Assembly: GCF_030407765.1 (NCBI RefSeq)
Contig: NZ_JASDCU010000015.1
Span: 1 to 64,000 of the forward strand
Direction of reading: 5' to 3'
DNA from: Microbacterium sp. APC 3901
GTDB taxonomy: Bacteria; Actinomycetota; Actinomycetes; Actinomycetales; Microbacteriaceae
DNA length: 64,000 bases
Shown here in pieces: positions 50,764-61,338 of the stretch (position 1 is its first letter; each line of letters starts with the position of its first letter). The position numbers and the translations under genes were made by a program. The notes below the pieces were generated by a model. That model ran no database searches. It was not told the DNA's origin and saw only the letters and a list, made by a program, of their open reading frames with translations.

Positions 50764-52290
50764 ATGTCATCCCGTAGCCGAGCTCTCCTCGATCAGGTCG
50801 TGTCCGACCTCGATCGAGCGCTCTCCGACGATGCTCTCGCGGGGCTGTCCGACTCCGAGCGCGTGGAGTTGCTGCAGGTGGCCGGAGCGGCATCGCGACG
50901 CGTAGAGGCTCTCCTCGTCGAGACGCTCGCGACCGGCGACGCGACGGACTTCCCACACGCTGCCGGCTGTCGCACGCAGAGCGAGCTGCTGCAGCGCACC
51001 GTCCTGACCGACGTGGCCGGTGCGACTCGAGTGGGCAAGGTCGTCGATCTGGTCCGCCGCGGTGTGAGTCTGGTTTCAGGAGAGCGGCTGCCGGCGAGGT
51101 GGCCGGCACTGCGCGAGGCGATGCTCGACGGCGCCCTGAGCTTGGCGGGCATGCTCGCGGCGACGCGACCGATCGAGAAGATCTCCGATCGCATCAGCGT
51201 CGACGAGCGGCTCCGTGCAGATCGGTGTCTCGCCGACGCGGCCCGGGGTATCCGGCACACAGCGGCCGGCGAAGAGATCCGCGGCCCGGCGCCGACCACT
51301 GACGAGCTGACGTTCCTCGCTGAGACGCTGGCGGCGCTGCTCGACCCCGACGGAGATGAGCCCGGCGATGAGCCGGCCCGCAGGCGCGGCATCACGATCG
51401 GTCGCCTGCGAGACGGGTTGCGGTCGATCAAGGGATGGCTCACGCCCGAGGTCGCGGCCCAGATCGAGCTGATCCTCGATGCCCAGAACAATCCGAAGGG
51501 CGATGGCCCGCCGAATCCGGGCGTGACGTTCTCCTGCTCCGAGGCCGGTAAAGAGTCCGAGGCGGGCGAAGAGTTCGAGGCGGGCAAAGAGCCCGAGGCG
51601 GGCGAAGAGTTCGATGCGGGCGGTGATCCCGGAGCGACGGAAGACGTCGACCCGTTCAACTCGGATCCTCGGTTCGTCATCGATGGTCGCACGGCGGCCC
51701 AGAAGCGGCACGACGCCCTCGCGGCTGCCGTCGCGATCGCCGCTCGGCACCGCGACATGCCGACTCTCGGCGGCGCGTCTCCGACCTTGGTCGTGACTGT
51801 CGAGGCGAAGGATCTCGCACAGGGCACCGGCCATGCGAGCGCCAGCGGAGCATGGCGGCAGGTGCCTCTCGGAGTCGCCGCTCATGTCGGATGCGTGGGC
51901 ACGATCCAGCGTGTGCTGTTCGACGAGGGCCGCATCATCGGGATCACGACCACAGACCGGGTGTTCTCGGTGCATCAACGGCGCGCGATCGTCGCGCGCG
52001 ACAAGGAGTGTCTGATTCCGGGGTGTCACGTTCCTGCGTCATGGTGCGAGATCCACCACGTCACCGAGCACTCCCGCGGTGGGCCGACGCATACGGACAA
52101 CGGTGTTCCGTTGTGCTGGTGGCACCATCGCTCCCTAGGGACCTCGGGGTGGGAGATCCGGATGGACGGCGGTATCCCTCACGTGCGTGGGCCCCGGTGG
52201 TGGGACCCGGAACAACGGTGGCGCGCCCCGCGACTCAGCCTCGAACGAGCAGGAGTCGGCAGTGCGTCGGCGTTCGCTCGCGCCGGATGA
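50764..52290 (+). CDS. DUF222 / HNH endonuclease family protein
   Basis: A 508-residue protein with an N-terminal DUF222 helical domain (about 1-240) and a C-terminal HNH motif: CLIPGCHVPASWCEIHHV, then DNGVPLCWWHHRS (about 418-455), so the metal-binding His-His/Asn/His set is complete. Between them an acidic linker has repeated EAGKE/EAGEE units (about 260-285). Such proteins occur in many copies in actinobacterial genomes, often near mobile or rearranged regions. Their nuclease activity is mostly unproven. No partner is cotranscribed; the next gene converges after 5 bp. Confidence 0.9.
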   Translation: MSSRSRALLDQVVSDLDRALSDDALAGLSDSERVELLQVAGAASRRVEALLVETLATGDATDFPHAAGCRTQSELLQRTVLTDVAGATRVGKVVDLVRRGVSLVSGERLPARWPALREAMLDGALSLAGMLAATRPIEKISDRISVDERLRADRCLADAARGIRHTAAGEEIRGPAPTTDELTFLAETLAALLDPDGDEPGDEPARRRGITIGRLRDGLRSIKGWLTPEVAAQIELILDAQNNPKGDGPPNPGVTFSCSEAGKESEAGEEFEAGKEPEAGEEFDAGGDPGATEDVDPFNSDPRFVIDGRTAAQKRHDALAAAVAIAARHRDMPTLGGASPTLVVTVEAKDLAQGTGHASASGAWRQVPLGVAAHVGCVGTIQRVLFDEGRIIGITTTDRVFSVHQRRAIVARDKECLIPGCHVPASWCEIHHVTEHSRGGPTHTDNGVPLCWWHHRSLGTSGWEIRMDGGIPHVRGPRWWDPEQRWRAPRLSLERAGVGSASAFARAG

Positions 52291-52295
52291 TCGGC

Positions 52296-53258
52296 CTACG
52301 ACGTGCGCGGCGCGGGCGCGGACACGCCTGCGCCTGCGTCTGCTGGCGCGCCGAACTCCAGCGACTTCTCGTCGTCGACCGACAGCGACAGCACCCCTGT
52401 CTCGACGGCCGCGTGCGCTTCGATCTGCTGTTCGATCGCGCGCAGACTCCTGGCCACATCGTGTTCGCGGGCATCGCCGGTCAGATCGACCTCGGCGACG
52501 ATGAAGAGCCGGTTCGGGCCCACGTACTCGATGTGCAGATAGGTGAGACGTTGGATCTGCGCCGACGAAAGCAGCGCGCGGCCGACCCGATCACGCAGTG
52601 CGGGCGACGCGTTCGACCCCACGAGAAAAGCGATGTTGCGGCGGATCAGGATGATCGCGACCACACCCAGCAGTACTCCGACGAGGATCGAGCCCACGGC
52701 ATCCCACGTGGCGACCCCGGTGATCTGGTGCATCGCGATCGCACCGGCCGCGATCGCCAGCCCGATCAGCGCGGCCATGTCCTCGAAGAACACCGCCCTC
52801 AGTGTCGTATCGCTGGTTTCGAGCACATAGTCCCAGGTCGACGATCCGCGCTCGCGCGCCAGTCGCCGCGACTTCACCATCGCCTGCGTGAACGATGCCC
52901 CCTCGAGCACGAAGGCGATGCCGAGCACCGTGTATGCCACCGCGGGGCTCTCGACGGGCCCGGCCTCCGACAGCTCCTGCACGCCGTGCATGATCGACAC
53001 GATCGAGCCGGCGGTGAAGATCCCGAACGCCGCGATCAACGACCACACGAACGCCGCGCGTCCGTACCCGAGCGGATGCCGCTCATCCTTCACCCTCGCG
53101 CCCCGCCGATCGGCGATGAGCAGGAACACCTCGTTGCCGGCGTCCGCCCACGAATGCGCAGCCTCCGCCACCATCGACGCCGAAGACGTGATCACCGCCG
53201 CGATCGTCTTGGCGATCGCGACGAGGATGTTGGCGAGAAAAGCGATGATGACCGTCAC
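52296..53258 (-). CDS. cation diffusion facilitator (ZnT9-like) metal transporter
   Basis: A 320-residue CDF protein with six predicted helices and a C-terminal cytoplasmic domain. The first metal motif in helix 2 is HSWADAGNE (about residues 35-43). The second site in helix 5 reads FFEDMAALIG, with Glu-Asp in place of the usual His-x3-Asp, as in the ZnT9-like branch. It probably exports Zn2+ or a related divalent ion by proton exchange. The C-terminus ends in Ala/Gly/Pro-rich sequence. Convergent with the HNH gene. Confidence 0.88.
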   Translation of the reverse strand: MTVIIAFLANILVAIAKTIAAVITSSASMVAEAAHSWADAGNEVFLLIADRRGARVKDERHPLGYGRAAFVWSLIAAFGIFTAGSIVSIMHGVQELSEAGPVESPAVAYTVLGIAFVLEGASFTQAMVKSRRLARERGSSTWDYVLETSDTTLRAVFFEDMAALIGLAIAAGAIAMHQITGVATWDAVGSILVGVLLGVVAIILIRRNIAFLVGSNASPALRDRVGRALLSSAQIQRLTYLHIEYVGPNRLFIVAEVDLTGDAREHDVARSLRAIEQQIEAHAAVETGVLSLSVDDEKSLEFGAPADAGAGVSAPAPRTS

Positions 53259-53285
53259 GCGGTCAGGCTACTCCCGCATCTGCGC

Positions 53286-54704
53286 TCAGCCCCGCTGCGT
53301 CGCCTTCACCGGCAGCAGCAACAGGAAGCCGGCGACCAGCACCAGCACGATGCCGAGGATCCCGTACGAGGTCGAGCCCGAGAGCACGATCAGCAGGGTC
53401 CACGCCCCCGATGCCATCCAACTCGCCGCGCGCCCTGTCGTCGCATAGAGGCCGAAGATCTCGCCCTCGCGCCCCGCAGGCGTGATGCGGGCGAGGAACG
53501 ACCTCGACGCCGCCTGGGCGGGGCCGACGAAGGCGCACAGCACCAGGCCGCCGATCCAGAAGACGACCGTTCCGGCATCCACCAGGAAGAACACCGCGAG
53601 TCCGGCGATCACCATCGCGGCGAGCGAGAGGAGGATGATCCGCTTCGGCCCGAATCGGTCGTCGTAGCGGCCGGCGATGATCGTCGAGACGCCCGCGATG
53701 AGGTTGGCGGCGATGCCGAAGATCACGAGATCGAGGAAGCCGAAGTCGAACACCTGGCTGGCGATCACGGCACCGAAGGCGAACACGCCGCCGAGGCCGT
53801 CGCGGAACACGGCGCTCGACAGCAGGAACCAGAACGTCTGACGGGTGTCGGGGTTGCGGTAGAGGCCGACGACATCCTTGACGAGCAGGCCGTACGAGGC
53901 GAAGAAGCCCACCTTGCGCTCGGGGCGCCCGAGCGACGGCTCGGGCACGTTGAGGAAGATCGGGATCGAGAAGACGATCGCCCAGATCGCGCACGCGACA
54001 GCGATGATGCGGAACGGCAGACCCGCGTCATCGGGCAGGCCGAACCAGTCGAACATGTAGAAGATGACGACGAGCACCAGCGCGAGGATGCCCCCGATAT
54101 AGCCGAACCCCCAGCCGAGTCCCGAGATGCGCCCCACGGTCTTCGGGTTCGCGATGCCGATCAGCATGGCGTTCGAGTTGACCGCGGCGATCTCCCCGAA
54201 CACGGATCCCGCCGAGATCAGCGCGACGCCGAGCCAGAACAGCGTCGGCGTCGGCGTCGGTTCGACGAACCAGAGGCCGAACATGCAGGCGATGAGAGCT
54301 CCGGTGCCGATTCCGAGCCAGAGCTTCTGGCGGCCTGCAGCATCCGCGCGCTGGCCCAGCACCGGCGCGATCAGGAGGATCGCGATGCCGGCGATCGTCG
54401 ACCCGAGCCCCAGACCCGAGGCGAGGTCTGCCTCGGCCGCCTCGCGGATCGGGTCTTTCGCATCGAGGCCCGCGATCTCCGCCGGAAGGAACGCCTCGGT
54501 CGTGAGGTACAGCGCCGTGAAGATGAAGGTGAGGATGACGGTGTTGAAGGGCTGCGTCGCCCAGTCCCACAGCGCCCACGAATAGACCTGCTTCTTCGGC
54601 GCGGGTGTCTCGCCCCGCAGGTCGAGGCCGATCACGCCTACTGCGCCGCTGTTCGCCGTCGCAGCGGGCTCGGGCACCTCGCTGCTCTGGGAGGAATCGC
54701 TCAT
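53286..54704 (-). CDS. MFS transporter of the UMF1/Atg22-like group
   Basis: A 472-residue membrane protein with 12 predicted helices. It begins with a hydrophilic 40-residue N-terminus, then YSWALWDWATQPFNTVILTFIF (the family's WDW/F signature), a long loop before helix 2, and later GGLVLCAFVGPAQAASRSFLARITP typical of Atg22-like effluxers. Likely an amino-acid or small-molecule exporter. The ATG at 54704 starts MSDSSQSS. It is divergent from a second MFS gene across 170 bp, in which I see no clear operator. Confidence 0.88.
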   Translation of the reverse strand: MSDSSQSSEVPEPAATANSGAVGVIGLDLRGETPAPKKQVYSWALWDWATQPFNTVILTFIFTALYLTTEAFLPAEIAGLDAKDPIREAAEADLASGLGLGSTIAGIAILLIAPVLGQRADAAGRQKLWLGIGTGALIACMFGLWFVEPTPTPTLFWLGVALISAGSVFGEIAAVNSNAMLIGIANPKTVGRISGLGWGFGYIGGILALVLVVIFYMFDWFGLPDDAGLPFRIIAVACAIWAIVFSIPIFLNVPEPSLGRPERKVGFFASYGLLVKDVVGLYRNPDTRQTFWFLLSSAVFRDGLGGVFAFGAVIASQVFDFGFLDLVIFGIAANLIAGVSTIIAGRYDDRFGPKRIILLSLAAMVIAGLAVFFLVDAGTVVFWIGGLVLCAFVGPAQAASRSFLARITPAGREGEIFGLYATTGRAASWMASGAWTLLIVLSGSTSYGILGIVLVLVAGFLLLLPVKATQRG

Positions 54705-54874
54705 GTTCGCAGTCTGGCGGCGCCCGGTGAACGGACGGTGACGGCGCGCCGCGCGGGGTGCCCTCCTCCGGGACACCTCCCTCATGCATATGACGCCGCG
54801 TGGTCCGGACGAATGGTCGGATGCCGAAGACGCCGCGTCGGGCGCCGATGCCCCTCACCTGCGAGCGTGGAACC

Positions 54875-56080
54875 ATGACGACGACCGCGCCCGTACCCGT
54901 GACGACCGCCCGCACCGAGAGCATCCGCTATGGCGGCCTCATCGTGCTGATGCTGATGGGCTTCCTGCTCGTCACGGCCGAGTTCCTGCCCAACGGCGTG
55001 CTCACCGAGATGGCCGACGCTCTCGGCGTGACCCCCGGCCAGGCCGGTCAGACCGTCACGGTCACCGCGCTCGTCGGCCTGATCGTCGCGCCGACGGTGG
55101 GGCTGATCTTCCCCCGCCTCGACCGTCGCTCGCTTCTCGTCTGGATGGCGCTCGCAGCCGCCGTGTCGAACCTCATCGTCGCGGTCGCGCCCAACCTGAT
55201 CATCGTGCTGCTCGCGCGCTTCCTGCTGGGGGCTGCGATCAGCGCCTTCTGGGCGATGTCGATCACCGTCGCCGCACGCCTGGCGGGTCCTGAGCACCTC
55301 GGGCGGGGCGTCATGTTCACCTCGGCCGGCGTCTCGCTCGCCACGGTCGCGGGCGTGCCGCTGGGCGTGATGCTCAGTGAGATCGTCGACTGGCAGACGG
55401 TGTTCGCGATCGCGGGCGTGCTCATGGTGCTGCTGGCCGTCGCGCTGCGGTTCATGCTCCCGTCGGTCCCGGCCGAGCAGGGGGCCAGCATCCGGCTCCT
55501 CGTCGACACCCTGCGTCGTCCGGGCATCGGGCTCGGCATGGTCGGGCACGTGCTCGTCGTGCTCGGCCACTTCCTCGCCTACACGTACGTGCGACTCGCG
55601 CTCGAACGCATCCCCGAGGTCGACGCCTCGACGATCATCCTGCTGCTCGCGCTCTTCGGTGTCGGAGGCCTCGCCGGCAACCTCGGGCTCGGATTCTTCA
55701 TCGACCGCACGTTCGGGTTCTTCGCGGTGTTCGCCCCGTTGGTGATCGCCGCGTCGGTGCTGTCGATGATCTTCCTGTCGGGCTCGGTGCTCGGCATCGC
55801 GATCGTCGTGCTCGTCTGGGGCTTCTTCTTCTCGTCGTGGCTGCTCGTGATCAACACATGGGTGGGGCACCGCACGCCCGACCGCCTCGAAGCCGGAGGC
55901 AGCCTCGTCGTGGTGGGGTTCCAGGGCGCGATCACGATCGCCGCGGGCGTCGGCGGACTGCTCGTCGACACCCTCGACGTGGAGTTCGTCTACGTGCTCG
56001 GGGCGGCGTCGCTGCTGGTCGGCGCCGTGCTGTTCGGCATGTCGAACCGTAGGAGCATCGCTGCGGCGAAGCTCGCCTGA
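54875..56080 (+). CDS. MFS transporter (drug/sugar efflux, AraJ-like)
   Basis: A 401-residue major facilitator. Helix 1 has LLVTAEFLPNGVLTEMADALGVTPGQAGQ, the F-x-x-G-x-L-x-x-x-x-x pattern of DHA1/AraJ-like effluxers, and the loop after helix 2 carries RLDRRSLLV. Twelve helices predicted. Divergent from the Atg22-like gene and followed 9 bp later by a convergent AraC gene. No operon partner. The specific substrate is unknown. Confidence 0.88.
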   Translation: MTTTAPVPVTTARTESIRYGGLIVLMLMGFLLVTAEFLPNGVLTEMADALGVTPGQAGQTVTVTALVGLIVAPTVGLIFPRLDRRSLLVWMALAAAVSNLIVAVAPNLIIVLLARFLLGAAISAFWAMSITVAARLAGPEHLGRGVMFTSAGVSLATVAGVPLGVMLSEIVDWQTVFAIAGVLMVLLAVALRFMLPSVPAEQGASIRLLVDTLRRPGIGLGMVGHVLVVLGHFLAYTYVRLALERIPEVDASTIILLLALFGVGGLAGNLGLGFFIDRTFGFFAVFAPLVIAASVLSMIFLSGSVLGIAIVVLVWGFFFSSWLLVINTWVGHRTPDRLEAGGSLVVVGFQGAITIAAGVGGLLVDTLDVEFVYVLGAASLLVGAVLFGMSNRRSIAAAKLA

Positions 56081-56089
56081 CCGGGGCGT

Positions 56090-57007
56090 CTACGCCGGGA
56101 CCGCGGTCAGCTGCGACGCCCGCCAGGTCGACGGAGTCATCCCGGTGCGGCGGCGGAAGGCGCGGCTGAACCCCTCGTCCGAGGCGTAGCCCAGCTCACG
56201 CGACGTCTCGCTGACCGAGCGCCCCTCACTCAGCATCCGCTTCGCCGCGTCGACGCGCACCTCGGTGACGTAGTCGGCGGGCGAGCGGCCGATCGCGCGG
56301 CGGAACCGCTCGGCGAACACCGAGCGGGACATCGCCCCGACGCTCGCGAGGCGCTCGACCGTCCAGTCGCGCCCTGGTTGCTCATGGATCGCCTCGACGA
56401 CGCGATCGAGGAAAGGATCCTTCGACACCGAGGGCCAGCCGGCCGGCGCGCAGCCGTTCGCCGCCCACGCGCGGATCACCGAGAGCAGCACGGTCTGCGC
56501 CATCATCCGGCAGATCACCGGATCGCCCTGGCGTGAGGGGCACGTGGCGGGATCGGTGGGTCCCATGCTTCCGGCGAGTGCGGCTGCAGCGGGTTCGAGT
56601 GCCGCGAACGACATGACGGTGATCGGATCGGGAAGGAGCGCGGCGATCATCGCGGCGCTGTCGGAGAACTCGAGGTCGACGACGACGAGGTCGGTCACCT
56701 CGTCGGCCTCGAGGGCGATCGATGCACGGCCGAGCGTCAGGAATGCGTCTCCGGCGACCAGGTTCGCGTGCAGCGGGCGATCGTCCACGGTCACGATCTG
56801 CGCTGCGCGGTCGACGTCGAGTCGGCATCCGGTGGTCAGCGGCGGATGCCCGTGCACCGAGCCCGAGGCGATGTAGACGAGGGTGGCCGAGCCCGAGGGG
56901 ATCGGCAGCAGGCCGCCGGCGGTGAGGGCGGCGCGGCGGGCTGTGCCGACGCGGAGGTCGACGGAGTCGAGCACGTGCCCGAGGGCTGCGGAGTCGACGG
57001 TCACCAT
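56090..57007 (-). CDS. AraC family transcriptional regulator (cupin_6 type)
   Basis: A 305-residue regulator. The N-terminal part resembles the cupin_6 ligand domain (LPIPSGSATLVYIASGSVHGH, LVAGDAFLTLGR). The C-terminal AraC HTH pair is clear: LASVGAMSRSVFAERFRRAIGRSPADYVTEVRVDAAKRML and SVSETSRELGYASDEGFSRAFRRRTGMTPSTWR (about 220-295). It lies tail-to-tail with the MFS gene at 54875 and is divergent from DUF3817; either may be its target. Confidence 0.9.
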   Translation of the reverse strand: MVTVDSAALGHVLDSVDLRVGTARRAALTAGGLLPIPSGSATLVYIASGSVHGHPPLTTGCRLDVDRAAQIVTVDDRPLHANLVAGDAFLTLGRASIALEADEVTDLVVVDLEFSDSAAMIAALLPDPITVMSFAALEPAAAALAGSMGPTDPATCPSRQGDPVICRMMAQTVLLSVIRAWAANGCAPAGWPSVSKDPFLDRVVEAIHEQPGRDWTVERLASVGAMSRSVFAERFRRAIGRSPADYVTEVRVDAAKRMLSEGRSVSETSRELGYASDEGFSRAFRRRTGMTPSTWRASQLTAVPA

Positions 57008-57077
57008 GCCTTCGGCAACGCCCGGGAACGCATGGCTATTCCGGATACGCTGGACGGACCCCCACCCGAGGAGTCCC

Positions 57078-57539
57078 GTGTTCCGCACACCCGACCGCCT
57101 GTTCCGTGTTCTCGCGATCGCGGAGGCGATCACCTGGACCATCCTGATCTCAGCGATCATCGCCCGTGCCGTCGGCGCTCCCGGCGTGGTCGTCACCATC
57201 GGCGGTGGCATCCACGGTTTCGTGTTCCTCGCATACGCCGCGACCGCGGTGCTCGTCGCGCTCAATCAGCGCTGGCACCTCGGCGTCGCCGTCCTCGCCG
57301 TGGCGAGCGCCATCGTCCCCTACGCGACGATCCCGATGGAGATCTGGCTGCACCGCACCGGTCGCCTGGCGGGCGCGTGGCGACTGGAGCAGACGCAGGA
57401 TCCGCGCGATGCGCGCTGGTACGACCGGCTCATGCGCTGGTTCCTGCGCCGACCGTGGGTTCTGGCCGTCCTGCTCGCCGTCGGCATCGTCGCGCTGTAT
57501 GTGATCCTGCTGCTCGTGGGCCCGCCCGGCGGAAAGTGA
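57078..57539 (+). CDS. DUF3817 membrane protein
   Basis: A 153-residue protein from a GTG with CGAGGAG upstream. Three N-terminal helices (about 8-105) carry the DUF3817 pattern (FRVLAIAEAITWTILI, IHGFVFLAYAATAVLVA) and a fourth helix (about 127-147) lies near the end. The last codons (PPGGK and the stop) form the first unit of a 21-bp tandem repeat that continues downstream. The family is common in actinobacteria and lacks a known function. Confidence 0.82.
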   Translation: MFRTPDRLFRVLAIAEAITWTILISAIIARAVGAPGVVVTIGGGIHGFVFLAYAATAVLVALNQRWHLGVAVLAVASAIVPYATIPMEIWLHRTGRLAGAWRLEQTQDPRDARWYDRLMRWFLRRPWVLAVLLAVGIVALYVILLLVGPPGGK

Positions 57540-57603
57540 GGCCCGTCCGGCGGCAGGTGAGGCCCGCCCGGCGGAAAGTGAGGCCCGTCCGGCGGCTGGT
57601 GAG
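57520..57603 (+). repeat. four 21-bp tandem repeats spanning the DUF3817 stop codon
   Basis: Units at 57520-57540, 57541-57561, 57562-57582 and 57583-57603 are variants of GCCCGYCCGGCGG-N2-GTGAG. The period is 7 codons and every unit carries the in-frame TGA, so extra copies lie beyond the stop and do not change the protein. Confidence 0.9.
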
Positions 57604-57644
57604 TTCCGCGTGACCTCAACGGAGCGGGTTCCGGGCGCGCGGCG

Positions 57645-58331
57645 TCACTGGATGACGACGGCGTTCTTGTCGATGACCTCGGCCATCGTGGTCTGCATGT
57701 CGCCGCCGGTGCAGTCGACGATCACGTAGAGCCCGACCCCCGTCGCGGTGAAGGCTCGGGCGGCGATCGCCCATTGACGGTCGGCCTCTTCGCCGACGAC
57801 CTGGCGATTCTCGACGTCGGTGTTGCCGCCGACCTGATAACTGAACGCCCCGGTCGTCGACAGCGGCGTGATCGCGGCGGCATCCGCCTCGCCGAGGATG
57901 ACGGCGAGCATGGCATCCGAGCTGACGCTGTCATCGCCGGTCACCGTCGGCACATCCGGGATGAGACCCTGCCAGAACTGGGCCGTGCAGGTGTCGTCGA
58001 GCGTGCCGTAGGTCCAGCCTCCGTTGCCGTCGTCCGGCTTGACGATCTTCCAGCCGTCGTCGGCGATCAATCCGTCGCCCCACTGGATGTACGCCGCCGC
58101 GGGGATGTCGGCGCCGTCGGCGAAGGTCATGGTCGAGGGCAGATCGCCCGAGGGCTCCTCAGACGGCTCCTCAGACGGGATCGCGGTCGGGCAGGGATCG
58201 GGGCCGTCGCCGTCGGGAGCGTTCACGGGGATCTGCGCATACAGGCACCCGCTCAGCGGCAGCACTGCCAGGGCGACCGCCGACACGGCGGCGAGGCGGA
58301 CCAGCGGAGAGACCTGCGAGGTGCGTGTCAT
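57645..58331 (-). CDS. lipoprotein of unknown function
   Basis: A 228-residue lipoprotein: signal peptide with lipobox PLSGC (Cys29), then an acidic Pro/Ser/Glu linker containing EEPSEEPSG, then a globular domain with two cysteines (TCTAQFW and VDCTGG) that may pair. There is no recognised domain. It lies between DUF3817 (convergent) and a flavoprotein on the same strand whose stop is 35 bp upstream; weak linkage. Confidence 0.75.
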   Translation of the reverse strand: MTRTSQVSPLVRLAAVSAVALAVLPLSGCLYAQIPVNAPDGDGPDPCPTAIPSEEPSEEPSGDLPSTMTFADGADIPAAAYIQWGDGLIADDGWKIVKPDDGNGGWTYGTLDDTCTAQFWQGLIPDVPTVTGDDSVSSDAMLAVILGEADAAAITPLSTTGAFSYQVGGNTDVENRQVVGEEADRQWAIAARAFTATGVGLYVIVDCTGGDMQTTMAEVIDKNAVVIQ

Positions 58332-58366
58332 GCCGGTCAGCCTAGTCGGCGGGTGGGGAGGCCGAC

Positions 58367-59302
58367 TCAGTGCGCCGTGGCGATGCCGACCGCGTCGTGC
58401 ACCATGACCGACGCGACCCTCGCGCCGGCGCCGGCTGCGACGATCAGCTGCTGGGGGCCGGGGATCGCGGCGTCGCCGGCGGCATACAGACCAGGGATGT
58501 CGGTGCGGCCCGACCGATCGGTGATGAGGTGCCCGTCGCGGTCGATCGCGGGTGCGAAGCCGTGCAGGAACGACAGATCGGTCTCCCATTCGGGCCTGAC
58601 GAATCCGCCCTCGACGGTCACGACGGTGCCGTCGGTCAGTCTGATCGCCTCGATGCGCCCGCGGTCTCCGACGAGTTCGGCGATCGGAAGCCGCAGCACG
58701 GCGACTCCGGACGCGGCGAGCTCGGCCTCCTCCTCGGGCGTGACCGTTTCTGCGCCGAGGGTGAAGACGGTGAGACTCTCGGTCCACCGCGAGATGAGTC
58801 GGGCGCGGTCGGCGAGGTCAGTCGTCTCGCCGATGAGGGCGAGTCGCCGCCCCCGGAGCTCCCACGCGTCGCAGGCCGCGCAGCTGAAGAGGCTGATGCC
58901 GTAGAAGCCGCGCAGGTTGGGGACGTCGGGAAGGGTCTCGTGCAGACCCGTCGCAAGCAGCACGGATCGGGCGGCGACGACGTCGGTCGGGTCCTTGCGG
59001 CCGATGGATGCCGTGAATCCTGCATCCGCCCTGCTCAGCTCGAGCACTCTGACGCGTGTGCGCACCTCGATGTTGGGGTAGGCGGCGAGCTCGTCGCGGG
59101 CCATGCGGCGCAGTTCGTGCGGGGCCACCCCGTCACGGGTGAGGAAGCCGTGCGAGTTCAGGGTGGCGGCGTTGCGCGGACGATCGGCGTCGACCACCAG
59201 CACGCGCATGAGCGAACGCCCCAGGTTGAGAGCGGCGGACAGCCCCGCAGGACCACCGCCGATCACGAGCACATCGTAGGTGTCCGTGTCAGGCGTTCGC
59301 AC
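58367..59302 (-). CDS. thioredoxin-reductase-like FAD/NAD(P) oxidoreductase
   Basis: A 311-residue two-dinucleotide-domain flavoprotein. The FAD site DVLVIGGGPAGLSAALNLGRS is at about residues 10-30, the middle LFSCAACDAWE (about 144-154) has CxxC, SCAAC, at the position of the TrxR redox disulfide, and the closing TDIPGLYAAGDAA binds FAD. A GTG at 59302 is preferred because longer starts (for example ATG 59365) would run into the dnaK promoter region. Family members reduce thioredoxin-like partners or other disulfides. Divergent from dnaK. Confidence 0.82.
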   Translation of the reverse strand: MRTPDTDTYDVLVIGGGPAGLSAALNLGRSLMRVLVVDADRPRNAATLNSHGFLTRDGVAPHELRRMARDELAAYPNIEVRTRVRVLELSRADAGFTASIGRKDPTDVVAARSVLLATGLHETLPDVPNLRGFYGISLFSCAACDAWELRGRRLALIGETTDLADRARLISRWTESLTVFTLGAETVTPEEEAELAASGVAVLRLPIAELVGDRGRIEAIRLTDGTVVTVEGGFVRPEWETDLSFLHGFAPAIDRDGHLITDRSGRTDIPGLYAAGDAAIPGPQQLIVAAGAGARVASVMVHDAVGIATAH

Positions 59303-59337
59303 AGCCTCAGTCTGCCACCTCGGATGGTCGAGGGATA

Positions 59338-59362
59338 AAGTTGAGCCAGTTCGTATCAACTT
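59338..59362. promoter_or_regulatory. inverted repeat upstream of dnaK promoter
   Basis: AAGTTGA-N11-TCAACTT is a perfect 7-bp inverted repeat just before the -35 box of dnaK. It resembles the GTTGA half of the nearby HAIR site but has longer spacing. It could be a second HspR contact or control the divergent flavoprotein. Confidence 0.45.
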
Positions 59363-59365
59363 CAT

Positions 59366-59394
59366 TTGACAGTCTCCGGAGGTCGGAGTACAGT
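59366..59394 (+). promoter_or_regulatory. dnaK promoter (TTGACA-N17-TACAGT)
   Basis: A consensus -35 box TTGACA at 59366-59371 and a good -10 TACAGT at 59389-59394 are 17 bp apart. This is 80 bp before the dnaK start, in position to be occluded by HspR bound at the overlapping HAIR site. Confidence 0.8.
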
Positions 59395-59413
59395 TGAGTC
59401 ATCGCGACTCAGG
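59393..59413. promoter_or_regulatory. HAIR operator for HspR
   Basis: GTTGAGT-N7-ACTCAGG matches the HAIR consensus CTTGAGT-N7-ACTCAAG with exact spacing. It overlaps the end of the -10 box and the expected start of transcription. HspR is encoded at the end of the operon, which closes a negative feedback loop. Confidence 0.85.
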
Positions 59414-59422
59414 TTTCCCTGA

Positions 59423-61336
<1,914 letters not shown>

Positions 61337-61338
61337 TC

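Noticed and set aside
50764..52290. Intein or mobile-intron homing enzyme
   Set aside because: The HNH protein has the DUF222 layout of free-standing actinobacterial proteins, with no intron or intein borders.
51852..54878. About 1000-codon plus-strand frame across the CDF and Atg22-like genes
   Set aside because: Extremely rich in Asp/Arg/His/Glu, typical of a shadow frame; the minus strand encodes clean membrane proteins with known motifs.
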